Source: Paralichthys olivaceus (taxonomy: Eukaryota > Chordata > Actinopteri > Pleuronectiformes > Paralichthyidae). Taken from it: a stretch of 64,000 bases of DNA. The stretch's first letter is position 1; every line of letters begins with the position of its first letter. The stretch covers positions 1,612,001 to 1,676,000 of the forward strand of contig NC_091093.1 of the NCBI RefSeq assembly GCF_024713975.1. Reading direction: 5' to 3'. A program made the position numbers and the translations under genes. Shown piece after piece: positions 11,930 to 24,586 of the stretch. The notes under the pieces are model-generated. The model did not search any database. It saw nothing but the letters and a program-made list of their open reading frames with translations, and was not told the origin of the DNA.

Positions 11930-12178
11930 CCTGTGTAATCTTCTATTTACTGTCTGTTCTTCAAAAATGCTACTGTCTTAGTATTTGTTACTGTAAATGA
12001 ATGCATTAATATAGATTAACACTTCCATCTTATTTTATAAAAAGTTCCAGACTCATTTATCTTCATCTTTTAACAGAGCTACAGACCTTTGGACAGGGAT
12101 TACTCTAAATACAGCATACAGTCGATGTCTAGGTTTTCCTTTCACTGAAATGATTAACAGAATATAATATTTTGCTAC

Positions 12179-12184
12179 AATAAA
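12179..12184 (+). terminator. Candidate fgf3 poly(A) signal
   Basis: The first canonical AATAAA after the fgf3 stop, 600 bp downstream, would give a 3' UTR of about 0.6 kb. Cleavage site not determined. Confidence 0.5.
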
Positions 12185-12350
12185 GTATGAACAAAAATGA
12201 TGGATATTGAACAGAGGACGTAATAAATCAAAGCACTTTTTGTCAGATTCGCATTAAGACACAAATGTAAAATCAGTATGGGATGTGATATAGTGGAATG
12301 TTTTTACAATGTGATAGTCTACTGTCTGCAAACTGAAAGAAGTAATTTGT

Positions 12351-12390
12351 ATATTTTACTAATGATATGAATATTTTACTAATGATATGA
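12351..12390. repeat. 20-bp tandem duplication
   Basis: ATATTTTACTAATGATATGA occurs twice in a row without a mismatch. Confidence 0.9.
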
Positions 12391-14890
12391 GTATTTATTT
12401 GGTGCTGTGTTGTAAGTTATTGATAAGACTATTTCCACATTTTGCTAGTTGCTAATTGTTTCATAGTTTTCACTTATCACCTGCTTCCAACATAAATGAA
12501 TATTGACACGAGAAAACAAGTGGCCAATTTGTGTTTGTGTATGTTTTTTTTTTTCACTGACAATGATCTTACTCCCACACATCGAATCTGACTGTTTCCC
12601 CTTTGAAATACAAGGTTTTCTGGTTTCCTCGAGGGGTAAATGCAACTGTATGAAGCAGATGTGAAGATGGTTAGACAGCTGTGCCTGTGTTCGTCTGTAA
12701 CGTCCTCCATGTCATTATGAAGTTTAATGTTTCAATTCTGAGAATCTTGGATAGACACACTAACTGGAATAGCTAAATCTAACCAGCCAAAGTATACAAA
12801 TCACATCATTAAGGATTTACAGCATAGATTCTGTGCCATAATCCTGCTGTGTAGAGCTGCAGTGGACAGGTAAGGGTGAAAAACTAGGTTGGTGTTACTA
12901 GGTTGCTGTAATACAGCTGAGCAGAAACTACAAAAATGCAATGCAAAATTCATTACAAGAAGCTTTCTTTTGGATGTTCAGGTTTTGCCTTGCCTCACTC
13001 CCATCTATAGGTAGCTGCTATAAAGCCTTGTCATTCTATACCTGCAGGCTGGGGAGGCTTCCTGGCTAGGACAATAGCTCCTCCCAAGGGGGGCCTGGGA
13101 AGCAATGCCGCCTGAGACTTTTGGGCTTTTTTTGAAACACCGACCAAAAGCCGCAAAGTCAATAAACAAGACAGGTCCTCTTGTAAGCAGAAACTGTGTC
13201 ATACAAAATGTAACACCTTGTTATGAATGCAAAACTCTAATATTACTCAACAGGAATGCAGAACTTTAGAGGGGCTAGGGCCTTTTGTTTACCCTCTGTC
13301 TGTCTGTTTCATTTAATAACATTTATCATACCGATATCTTCCCACATGTCCTTTCTATCCATGACATCCCACTGAAGGCTTTGTTCAACTAAGACGTGGC
13401 AGCTGTGGAATAAATACAACATTCAGCTGCAACATCGATTGTGCTGATGGAATATATGGGTTATATTATCATCTTATAATTTTGAGTACAGAATATCAAT
13501 TAAAACATTCTTGTAATTTTGCTACTTGCCAAAGTTCAATGATGGTAAAATAAATCTACAAAATAATGGCTACAAAGTTCAACACAAAGTGTCAAAAAAT
13601 TAACTGAACCAGTTTATTAAGAATTATTATTGTGGTGGGCTGACAGAGACATTCCGGAGTAAAAATGTACACAAAAAATTGAATGGTATTTTAAACTCTG
13701 CCCCCAGCTCATGACTGTTCACTTGTAAACATTGACCCCTAGAGGCAGATAGCTGTCTCCCCTTCAGACACCTGGTGACTTGTTGCCATGTGTGAATGTG
13801 CCCTTTAATTAATGGAGCTCAGTCAAGATCCCTGCCAACAAACACAGTAACCATCCATTAAAATTTCAGCATTTACAAAAAGGAATTACCAGAGTCATGT
13901 TAGAGTCCACATTCATAAGTTTGTCATCTTTTCACCAACGGAAAGAACATATTTTGTTAAAAAATTTCATTGAAGAATATCAATAAATCAAATTATTGAG
14001 CAAAGTGGAGAACAATGATACAAATTGACAATATTTCATATATATATTTACATGTAATATGAATAGATGATCTAGACTGATAAGACAAATGCACCAGTAC
14101 AAGTCACTTAGTGAATCCAGTATGGGAGCAGTTCAGCCACAGCTGTCTCGCTGGCCAGCATCCAACTTTACTCTGCCAACAATATCAGAGGAAATATCCC
14201 TCCCCTGTTTGGATAAACAGAGCATGACACTTGATATACAAACTCACTAACAGGTAGGACACCTTTTCACACATTACAGATGGATTGTTTGACACTAATT
14301 CAGGTTAATATTTGAACAGAATAATGTTTAGTGTCTGATATGCTAGGTGAGTCTTAATAATGTCTACAAAAAGTTTTCATCAACAAATGAAAAATGAAAT
14401 AATGATCCAACTTGTATGTGTTTTCTTTCTTTTTGATAAAAAATCCAAAAGAAAATGTTACAGGTTGCTGGTTCCCATGGTTTTAGACAGTGCTTTTTGA
14501 TTACAATTATTTTTTTAAAGCCCAGTTATTATCCTATTGTAAAGAATTATATGAAGATGCAATACATTGGATTGGAAAGGATGAATAAATTGATAAACCA
14601 ACAAATGCTTGTGTTTAATGTTTGGACATTTTAAGCTCAGAATTGCAGCTGTCACCCAGTGAAATCTAAAACCTCTTTCACTCAGCATAATTCATTTCGA
14701 ACATGCAACCTAAAACTGCAATGACTTCAGTACAACACAAACAAAATCTAAAGATGAACATAACATAAAAATCTCAGCATAACTGAAGAGACACAACTCA
14801 ATATACTTTTTTACTTAAAAGTAGTAAGAGGAGATTACAGAACCATGGACAGCGCCAGCACAAGGCCTGCTGGTCTGTGTGGCTCAACAA
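12391..14890. other. fgf3-fgf4 spacer, no gene seen
   Basis: Mostly AT-rich. Two less AT-rich, repeat-free patches, about 12990-13200 and 13690-13860, could be shared regulatory DNA of the neighbouring FGF genes, but nothing beyond composition and position supports that. Confidence 0.4.
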
Positions 14891-15082
14891 TGGTAAGTGG
14901 TCTGTTTTTAAAAAGTGCTTTTCTAGTCTTGATAACCACTCAAAGCGCTGTACAATACAGTTTTTTTTTTGTCATTCACTCATACAGTGCAAGAAGAGGC
15001 AATTTGGGGTTAAGTATCTTGCTCGAACCGCCAACCTTCTGGTTAGAGAACAATTGCTCTACCCCAAGAACCACAGACCCCA
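14891..15082 (-). mobile_element. tRNA-headed SINE, copy 1
   Basis: Reverse-strand copy of the family seen in full at 41781-42043. It shares the tail AAAAGTGCTTTTCTAGTCTTGA (read here on the + strand), the CCCCAAATTG block and a degenerate polymerase III box region near the right end (CAACCTTCTGGTTAG). The middle is shortened. Confidence 0.7.
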
Positions 15083-16950
15083 AATGTCTTCAGGTCTGAA
15101 TCACCCAGTTTAGGATATTCTGGAGTACTACCGTTCCAACAATCATCCTGGAGACCCAGTGGTCAATGAGTCCATCCGGCACCTAGAGGTCCTGGGGTTC
15201 ATGAGCTATTTGGACAGTTTTGTGGCTCTGTGGTTCAAGGATTCAGTTTTCCTGGTGGTCAACCAAGTCATCAACTGTCATTAAGATTTATTTTTGGGAT
15301 GTGATTCCTGCCCTGAAGGTCCAGTGTTCAAATCAAGTTGTCCATCAAGTGCTCTGAAGTGGTGTCCTGAGGGTTCCGCAGTCTTTCAATTGGTCCTGAG
15401 TTAAGCTTTCCATTAGCCCACTGTTTGTTCACAAGGCTATCAATGCCTTGAGTTTTCTTGAGACTCCACTGATTTAATGACAATTTGATGCTGAACTTTC
15501 TTATCCTCTTAGGCTGGTAGACCACAGGTTATTCTTTTGGTTCATGGATTCTGAGGGTCTTTTGGTCCCCCAGACTGGGTCTTGTTCTTTAGCTATTATG
15601 TCAGACATTTTTTGTGCTGGTCATCAACCAGAGGCCTCAACACCACAGGACTGTCTCTGAGATCTAGCTGCATTCATGGAGCCATTTTGCAGCACACAAA
15701 GAAACAATGTTTTTGTACATTGAGGATCAGCCGAATGTGAACGTGAGAAAACATTTCATGCGTAGTCAGTGAGGAGCAGGACAGAACCACCCCAGAGATC
15801 AAAAGACTCTGTTGCTGGGCTGATAGACAGTGAAGACCCTAAGTCCTCAAACATATATAAATAACAAAACACTAAGCAGAGAGGGTAAATATTAGTCCTC
15901 TGCATATATTTATTGCATGAAGAAAAGCAGTAGTAAAATGGTGAAATAAAAGGAGGGTAGGTTGATTAGTTTAATTCATTGGATATCAAATGTAATGCAC
16001 CACTGCATCTTAAAGACTGTCAGGGATGACACATCAAAGTCCCACAGCCATGACACCAGTAGGTTATGATTATTCAACTAAATCATATCAACAGAAATTC
16101 AGAGAAGAATCAGAGTAATGTTTTAAAACCCACTTATCACATTGGTTTGATATTGGCCTTACTTCGATGAAGGTCAACTAAAGGAGGTATTAGGTAATGT
16201 TATTTAATATTTTGAATATTCAAAGATGATTAATAAACACAACATAGCCACACTTTTAGAACTGAAAGGGGAAACCAAATCAAACAATGAAAATGTTTAA
16301 ATAATACAAAATTGTAATGTGAAGATTTCAAATAAAGCTCCTACAACTTTTTAAGAAATACAAGACTTATTTCTTGTAAACAATAACCTATATTCTATTA
16401 CCTATTCATAAACACGGATCCTATGATACATGGCCAGTAACACCTATGACAGTTCACAAACTTTACAAGGTTTTTCAGTCAACACGTCAGAGCTCTTTAA
16501 AGTCTACGCCAAAAATGATAGCATTTTATCATGGTGGAAACTCTCTATTTAGTCTTACCATTGTTTTCTTTAAGGGCCCAGGATATGATTTCCCCTGTAC
16601 CAGCTTTTTTCATTCGGTTGAATTGGACCTGTGTTTTTTCCTGTTATTGTTCATTTATAGAACTGTCTCCTGTCTCGACATCATGGTCTGTTAACTGTGC
16701 TGTTTCCTATTTTACATCCTCCCATACATATAGTATGATATTCTGCTGCTGATAATGAAAACCTCGCACAATGAAGTTTTTTTTTCACTATAACAACGCC
16801 TTCATTCATTTACTTTCTACAAACTCCTGCTTTGCTCTCAGATAAGCCCGCTATTATTTGGTTTGAATAAAGCCTCCAGCTCTGTTTGCTGCGCCCGAAT
16901 GTGAAAATGTAGTTTGTAGGTTTATTTTAAGTGTGGAACTGTGATGTAAT
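15083..16950. other. Spacer upstream of fgf4, no gene seen
   Basis: No recognisable coding exon. 15100-15700 is richer in TGG/TTC words and may be an old repeat, but no family was recognised. The remainder is AT-rich. Confidence 0.4.
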
Positions 16951-16961
16951 GTGTGTGCAGG

Positions 16962-16969
16962 TATAAATA
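16962..16969 (+). promoter_or_regulatory. fgf4 TATA box
   Basis: TATAAATA, 193 bp before the fgf4 start codon. It predicts transcription initiation near 16990-16995 and a leader of about 160 nt. The leader then contains short upstream ORFs from ATGs at 17004 and 17018. Confidence 0.65.
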
Positions 16970-17154
16970 TAGAGGCATGGCTGAGCAGCGCTCATGCAGA
17001 TCAATGTCGCTCCGACGATGAAGCCAGTGCGCCTGTCGGTCTGGGAATGAGCGCAACTTACACACGATCCTCTCTGCCGCACCGCTGCTTCTTTTTATCC
17101 TCGCTTCATTGGAAAAGCAAACGCCGGGCGGCTGTTTTCAGAGCCAGACCCGAG

Positions 17155-20100
17155 ATGGGCTCTCTGGCGGCCATGCGCACTGTCCTGGTCCTGGGCCTGG
17201 TGACCGGACTGGCGGGATGCGCCCCCAGTCTGAACCGAACGGCAGACCGCTGGGAGGCCCTCTACTCCAGGTCTCTGGCACGGATCCCGGGAGAGAAGCG
17301 GGAGGAAATCAACCGGGACAGCGACTACCTCCTGGGCATTAAACGGTTGCGTCGCCTCTATTGCAACGTGGGGATCGGCTTTCACATTCAGTTGTTACCG
17401 GACGGCAGAATAACGGGGATACATAATGAGAACCGCTACAGTAAGTTGTGTCACTTATTAATTAATTAGATATAAGAAAGTGATAATTGTTTTCTCCACC
17501 TTTGGCAGTTTTTGGTTTACTTACTTGGGCCATTTTGTTATAAAAGCAAATACCAATTTGATTTCTTTCTAATGCGTTTTGAAGAAAATTAGAAGTCTTC
17601 AGGAGCTAAATTACTTCATTGACCGTAGGCTACTGAATGAGATGATGCTCATACTTGTCAGTGAACAGCTCGGTGATTGATCCATTCTTTGGTGTGAACA
17701 TCTGGAATTCTTCCACAGTGAGCACATACTCTGTGTGCCCGTGCTTTCTGCCTTGTGTGTAACCAGAGCTCGCTGTGATCCAGGACAGCGGCCAGCCAGC
17801 ACCTAAAGTTAGGACACAGCGCATGGACCCATCTGTTGGGATAGATTAACCCCATCGGTCCGGCCCAGGCAAACTCATACTTACATGTGCAGACACGAAG
17901 AATAACAAACATTTATTTGGCTTACATGTCAAATCTAATCCCCATCATGTCCTGTTTGTGAATTGTGGTCCCATCAAAGTGACACAAAGTGAGTTGAGGT
18001 ACTTCAAACTTGTTTTCTTTTTTGTGCGGCCTCTGTAGGCTACTATTTTGAGATAAGGCATACAAATTCAGAGAGATACATTACAGATGGTCTCTGTGAG
18101 GAATTCAAGCCACTGTAAAGCATTTTCCAATTAGAGCAAGAACAAAGAATACACAGCCAAGGCCAAGTGAGAATAGCCTAGGGTTCAGTAAACAGTCAAA
18201 TATATATCTGCAATTAATATAGTTTAGCTGATATCCACAGACCTACACAAGTATATAATTGTGACAGATAGCTCACAAATTATTGTTATTTGGTCAGTCA
18301 GTTGAAGATTGAGCTTCTTTGACTATAAATCTATAAATGTTAATGTAAAAAAAACCACAAGAAATAACTGCCCTGTTTTTCATTATACAATTTCTTTTAA
18401 GATTTGTGTTATGTTGATGCCCAGTGAGGAGGTGAGCATATAATCACTTGATGAAGCCTCGTTTGATCAGGATTTCTTTTACTTTAATTTTACAATTATC
18501 TAGTTTGAGTCAGCACATTTAATTAGCAAATAACTAAAAATGTAAACTGTCAAGTCAGCATCAAATAGTCGGCAAACTGTCACATCACCTGCAACATATT
18601 TAAACTGGTCATCTGTCAATGCTAGAATCTCAGATAGAGAAGGATTTTTTTGCTTTCTGTTGAGCTCCAGTCTGTCCAGCTCATCATCTGTGACACAAAG
18701 TAATGTCAGAATCACTGAGAATCAGATCTAGCTATCAGACCAGGATATTTCAGTGTGTGGTCTGTTTTTCCTGAAGGTCTCCTGCAGATCTCTCCAGTGG
18801 AGAGAGGAGTTGTGACTCTGCTGGGTGTGCGCAGTGGACTCTTTGTGGCCATGAACCAGCGAGGAAAGCTCTATGGATCTGTGAGTGTAGGAACACTGGC
18901 ACATCACTGTTTCAAACACCCATACACAAACACACACGCAACTTTTTTAGAAGACAAAGACTTTAATTTCATCATTTTGCTCTGTTTTACAGATCCAGCA
19001 AAAAGTGTAGGTGTCTTAATTGTTTAACTATTTGTTTTCTTGTGTAACCCTTGGTAACACTTAAAAACTATGAATAAGAGAGTAAATGTGGACCAGCATC
19101 AGAAGCACTAAGCAGGATCCCCGGACCTGAATATCAGTAAGGAGACACAACACGGGGTTAACTTTGAAGATACATATATTAGAACACATAAACTGCAGTT
19201 CAAATACAATAAAGCATACATTACCACCTAAAATAATAAAGTGCGCACATAAAAGTCACTTTAATGTCCTTCAGTCAAGTCTTTAACTGTCAAATTGGTG
19301 GATTGATCGTTGGGGCCCAATTTATATTTGTAAAGTGTCTGTCCTACCACACCATGGAGTGAAGATGAAAATGGAATGCCTCTCAAAGATCCATATGTTG
19401 GATCGCCACCCAGTTAACCAGAATCTCGATTCTTAAGTGGATATCCTCCTTCGCAGCGGTCTGAAGATTTGTCTCTGACCAAAAAACCTGACCACTGAAT
19501 ATTTAAAATCAGTGCATCTTCCAACAGATCAGGCAACAGAATCTAAGCAAAGCAGGTAGTATAATTGTAGGGTGGGCAGCAAGGTGGCGACAGGTAAAAA
19601 AAAAACAGGCCACAGAATAGATTGCCCAGGAAGAACAGCTGGGTCCCTCCCCCTACTGGCTGGGCAATGTCACAGCAGGTAGCCCAATTAGTGTCAAAAC
19701 TCTAGAATCAACATATAAAATTGTCAATATTGTCCACACAGTGTTGTTGTCAATAATAACTATAGTCTTGGTCTTGAGTGACTTCACTCAACATTATTCA
19801 CAATTCAATTCTACTTGAGAAAGAAGGCAACATTTAAAATTGCCTGAACAATTGAGAAAGAAGGCAACATTTAAAATTGCCTGAACAATTGAAAATTGAG
19901 GTGGGGTTCAAACCAAGGTTTCAGAAAATTTACAAAACAAATTCAGTTACTTATTGTATCCAAATTAATAATTAGTCAAAGTGTTGTTTAATAATAATAA
20001 AAACTGATCAAATAACCTACACAAAATAACCCAACATATTTTAAAAGGCAAAACATAATGCCAGTTATGTTCCATGGAACTGCATGAATACCACCAAGTC

Positions 20101-20735
20101 TGAAGCACACATTTCTCCATGTGTAATTCTAATTTTTTTTTTCTTTTTTTAATGTTTGGTATTTATTGCTATCAAGTTATTTACACATTATTGAAGCTTC
20201 TACTCCTTCAGACATTTAGTCATTCTCTATTTTGGACTCAGGAAGTTGTTAATAACTTAATTCAGTTGGAAAGAGCAACTGATTATTAGTCCTCTCACTG
20301 AGAGAAAAGAGCACAATCAGAGAGCATGATGTCCAACTGCACTCACATCATTCACTCTTTTGCAGAAAATCTCTGAAAGAAACAACTGCTGTACAATAGT
20401 CCTGCAGTGAAAAATGAAGCAATTGTTTGATAGTTATCACAATGAACAATACAGACTTAACATTTCCCCCGAAATATCCCTAGAATCTTTGTCTTCTCTT
20501 TGCCTTCAAACAATTAACATTTTAAATAATCCCTCTATCTGCCTCTTCCCTCCTCCAGTTACACTACAACAATGAGTGCAAGTTCAGAGAGAAGCTCCTC
20601 GCCAACAACTACAACGCCTACGAGTCGGTGGCCTACGCAGGGATGTACATTGGCCTGAGTAAGAACGGCAAAACTAAAAGAGGAAACCGAGTGTCACCTG
20701 CCATGACGGTGACACATTTCTTACCAAGAATATAA
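17155..20735 (+). CDS. fgf4: Fibroblast growth factor 4
   Basis: Secreted heparin-binding FGF receptor ligand of early embryo, limb/fin-bud and tailbud signalling. Coding exons 17155-17440, 18777-18880 and 20559-20735 join to 188 residues. Introns are 1336 and 1678 bp, GT-AG, phases 1 and 0. The signal peptide is residues about 1-21. N27-R-T29 is the N-glycosylation site typical of FGF4/FGF6. The trefoil core runs from [13 protein letters not shown] (58-70) through [13 protein letters not shown] (101-112) and [15 protein letters not shown] (163-177) to the C-terminal FLPRI. Basic residues 168-174 form the heparin site. Length matches fish Fgf4. The ATG at 17155 has G at -3 and +4 and precedes the signal peptide. 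An in-frame ATG at 17047 would add 36 residues and bury the signal peptide, so it was not chosen. The gene appears intact. Confidence 0.96.
17630..18687 (-). CDS. Candidate antisense two-exon frame in fgf4 intron 1, function unknown
   Basis: Two minus-strand blocks inside fgf4 intron 1 read like exons. Block A, 18687 down to 18589 (99 bp), is preceded by TTTGTGTCACAG and followed by the donor-like GCAG|GTGATG; it encodes [13 protein letters not shown] and [15 protein letters not shown]. Block B, 17802 down to 17630, is preceded by the branch-point-like CCTAACTTTAG; it encodes [25 protein letters not shown] and a terminal YEHHLIQ before TAG. Block A ends one base into a codon and block B supplies the other two (GGT), so the frame continues across the join. 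I do not recognise the protein. No upstream exon, promoter or poly(A) signal was found. It may be the end of a nested gene, a relic, or chance. Confidence 0.3.
19817..19890. repeat. 37-bp tandem duplication in fgf4 intron 2
   Basis: Two adjacent identical 37-bp units beginning GAGAAAGAAGGCAACATTTA and ending AACAATT. Confidence 0.9.
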
Positions 20736-21669
20736 TCGTAAATAGACTTCACCTCAATGTGGAGACAGCAGGAGGAAGGGAACTCCAAACTATGATGCAC
20801 TTTCACTCCAAGCTTTATGCAAGTGTATCATATTTGATCTTTTGATTTGTATATATTAATTTTTCTAATTTATGTTTAATAACAGTTCTGTATTTTTAGA
20901 AGGGGTTGTCTCTTTACTGTGGGGGATCAGACTTTTTTTGTTATTTTTTTTTTTATTTATCAGATATTTGCTGCTACTGATTGAAATCGAATTTCAGAAT
21001 TTTGCTTTTCTCTGCACTGATGTTGATATGCAACAGTGCACGGGAAACATTTATCTTTTAACTATGTTTTTTGTATTTACAACAAAACAGGACCTGTTGA
21101 GTCTCAGCCTTCAAAGAGAATTAGGTTGCAAATCTTTACACGTGTCAATAATTGCCCAATGCAGCAAGTCTTTTGTATGGCACTGCAGCCTAATTGAAAC
21201 CCTATCATCTTTCTGCCAGAAAGAGAGAGATGAAAAGAGAGAGAGTGTGTGTGTGTGTGTGTGTTTTGGGGGTTGTGGGGGTTGGTGAAGAAACCCCACA
21301 ACCTCCACTGGTCTGTTTATAGCTTTGCCAAGGCTGATGAACTCTGAACTTTTCTGCCGTCAATCTCAGTCAGATCTATAAGACTGCCGATAGAGAGAGG
21401 CATCCTCTTTGACATTATATAAGTAGGGAATTTGGGGAGTTTAAAGGCAAGGTCAAAGCGCTGAAATGCAACAGAGAACACAAGGCTCTTTCTGAGGAAT
21501 AGGACTATTCTTTATGTCAGGTTATTTCTGATTGTTTGGTAGCGCTGGGAGAGGAAAAAAATCTGTCTGCCTGCCCTTACTCAGGATATGGTTATGCAGA
21601 TTGGACAGATATTACCTTTATTGTTATATTAATCTTACAAATGTAAAGTTATAATTCGTTTTCAATAAA
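20736..21669 (+). other. fgf4 3' UTR candidate
   Basis: Follows the TAA stop. It contains a short GT microsatellite (about 21246-21263) and a less AT-rich, repeat-free patch at 21340-21600. The first clear canonical AATAAA is at 21664-21669, which would end a 0.9-kb 3' UTR. Mammalian FGF4 carries enhancers in its 3' UTR; no matching composite SOX-octamer site was identified here. Confidence 0.4.
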
Positions 21670-24150
21670 ACAGCCCAGACTAAAACAATTATAGCCAGTT
21701 ATACATTTTATAACTGCTTTAATTTTCACATCTGTGCTGCTGTTCCTTACAGAAAAAAAAAACAAAGTTACATAGTCTTTGCTGCAACACCTAAATGGTC
21801 CTGAAGTCTGGTTATCAATGTCTGGTGTGAGGGAAAGCAAAAATTACAAAACATTTAAGAACAGCAAGCTTAAGTGAGGTGCAATCTGATATATTCTTCA
21901 AATTGTGAACAGAGCCTGGCTATCAGTTGCCCCATGTTTGAAGTCTTTATGCTGAACTAAGATAACTGGCTGCTACTATTACATGAGAGTCAATTCTGTT
22001 TTCACTAATTTATACAATTGTTTCCCAAAATATTGACCGCCCCCTTCACTCATATTAGTATCTTGAGGCACGGTCATACTTGAGTTTCTGAGGCTTAGTG
22101 CATTTACTTTCCACTAATTTCTATGTTCTGTGGTGATAAACAACCACACACCTAGGATAAAATAAGCTCACGTTTACATTGTTGTGAGGATACAAAATTT
22201 GATGCAGTTCCAGTACATCCAACTTCCACTTCCTCCTTGTGCATCCTCTGTTTTAATAAACCATCACTGATTTTCAGGTATTACTTCAACCTCCCACAGC
22301 ATTATCCTTCCCCTGCACCAGCTCAGTTTACATATTCCTAGATCCCCTCTTACTTGTATCTGTTTCCTTTCTGTCATTCTGAGTCCCTGCAGTTGACTGC
22401 TGCTCAGCTCTGGTGGCCATGTTGTCCTAGTTGTGCCTTGTCACGTTCCAGCTATCTTTACCCTGTGATTTACTTTTAGAAAGGATAATCATGGGAGAAA
22501 TATTTACGGACAGCTGTTGGACTGTACTATATGCTAGGGCCAGTAACCCTATATTTTTCTTTATATATTTTGTAAATATAACCTCTAAGTAACTGAAGGT
22601 GCTGGTATTCCTTTTGGAGCCGGGGGTCGGGTGGTAAGGGGTGACAGTTTTATACCAACAGAGCTGTGGTAAAGTTCTGTCTAAAGCATGAAATGCATTT
22701 GATTGGTTCACTTTGGTTCAATTAATGAATAGGTTCACCAATCATTCACAACACAGGTCAAAAAAGCACTGGTTAGAAATAGATGACCATATTTAACCTC
22801 TTTCTTCTTTTTTCTTTGCTATGCTCTCATGTTTTCCTATTCAGTCTTTCATCTTAGAGGTTTGAAATCTCAGTTTCAACATTCCACATACAATCGCATA
22901 CATTTTAAGTCGCCCAACTGTTTGTGACTGATTTATCTTCTCTCTGCTGAGAAACAGTGCCTTCAGTCGAACTGATGGCCAGCCACACTGAACACACATG
23001 CTGGGTATTAGGTTACAAATTGGTCAAGCAAATATCATGCAAACGTTTGCTGTGGTTGCTTCAGGCTATGATTCCTGCAAGAGTATAGATGTAGAGAGTG
23101 ATCTGAACTCTGCGGGTGAAGTAATGTGATTTTTTTCTAAACAATTAAGACAATCAGATCAGGTGCTTAAGCAACTGTCTGCAGGCCCTGTAAAATCTCT
23201 TTTTACAGTAAATTTAACTATTCCCTCTAGATTCCCTGCTGGTATTATATGCAGGTGTTGTGATGCATCTGGTGCTCACAGCCGGGCTCAGAGTTCTCAG
23301 ATGTCACTGTTTTGCATGGCAGTCATGTTTACAGTAGAATACCATTCTGGCCTCTGTCACTGACCCAGGGCAAGACCTTTACTCTGGCTTCTAATTTGTT
23401 TATTCAGCTACCAAGCAAGACCAGGGAAGTTCAGAAGTCTGTGACTGGTGTAGCACCCTCATACTCACTCACATTATTGACTAGGTGTTTAACAGCAGGT
23501 TGACTGCCATAGCTGACCACAAGGTCTTTGACAGTCTCACAGAATGTCCATAAAATTAGTTTCAGGTGTGTTTTTCTGCCATCCATCTGCCATGAAACTT
23601 ATCATGATTTAATCTGTGCATACAGGCAGTGTAATGGCTCGTGTAACCACTTATGCTTTATGCCTATAAACATTACCTGAAGCATTTTATGCTCAGTTTT
23701 CCTGGATTTTACGCTCGTAACTACGATTAATTTGTGTTGGCATTTGAGAATGAGGTGTTCAACAATTCAGCCAACTCATACAACCTTTATCATGTAGGTT
23801 AGGTTAAAGTATGTAAAGTATTTCAGCTGTTGCATCAATTGTGCACATGTGCCCTGTCAAATCATGTTAATGGCACATTTATATGAAACACCAACCTCCA
23901 GCGAAACACTTTTACATCCCATGTGTTAAATGCCTGTGTCTCCATTCTAAGGTTATGTCAATTGGTGGTATGAGTTTAGCAGTTTGGTCAGATCATGAAC
24001 AACAGACTGGTGATATACTTATTTTTTCACACATTTGCGCAAATGACCATATGCGTTGTATGTAATTGTTCACATACATGCTGTGAACTATGTGTGTACT
24101 ACTCATGTTACTGGAGTGTTTCCCTAGAGGGCACACCATAGAACTTTGCA
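21670..24150. other. Intergenic DNA, no gene seen
   Basis: AT-rich. No coding exon, RNA gene or clear repeat family recognised. Confidence 0.5.
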
Positions 24151-24586
24151 TTCTGTGAATTGAAGTCACTCAATCCAGTGGCTGCATCTACCGACATCCA
24201 CTGCATCCTTCAATGGCCGCATACACTGTGTCAGCTGAACCGAAATGAGACGGTCTGCTCTTTCTATTGCATTACCAGCTTTCCTGCTATTAAAGCCGTT
24301 GCCTAGCAACAAAGCTACAGAAGAAAACATAATTAAAAAATGTTTACTTTTGTGTACTGTTAGCTGTTCGGTTGAGTACTTACATTTAAAAATCATTCTC
24401 CTGGCGTTTTCACCTTGCTTTTGCCACCATTACCTCTTTGAAAAACAGTTTGTCACTGAAGCCCAATGAATCCTAGGATATGTTGGGCCAGGAAGCATAC
24501 ACCTGGTGGAGCCTCCAATGCTTAGGGAAGGAAGGGAAGGCCACATTTATCGGCTGCATTTGAAAGGGCCTTCGAATTGTGACAGT
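24151..24586. mobile_element. Palindromic DNA-transposon relic
   Basis: The left edge CTGTGAATTGAAG and the right edge in reverse complement CTGTCACAATTCGAAG are related. Both are followed inward by a GGCTGCAT/TGCAGCC block and CCTTCAA-type words, giving a diverged inverted-repeat element of about 440 bp. There is no coding capacity, and no target duplication was confirmed. Confidence 0.4.

Noticed and set aside
16951..17154. N-terminal extension of Fgf4 from 16951 or 17047
   Set aside because: It would begin before or near the predicted transcription start, or would bury the signal peptide; the ATG at 17155 has the better context.
21080..21200. SOX-octamer enhancer in the fgf4 3' UTR as in mammals
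   Set aside because: Only loose octamer-like (ATTTGCAA on the minus strand) and AACAAAA words were seen, not the composite site.
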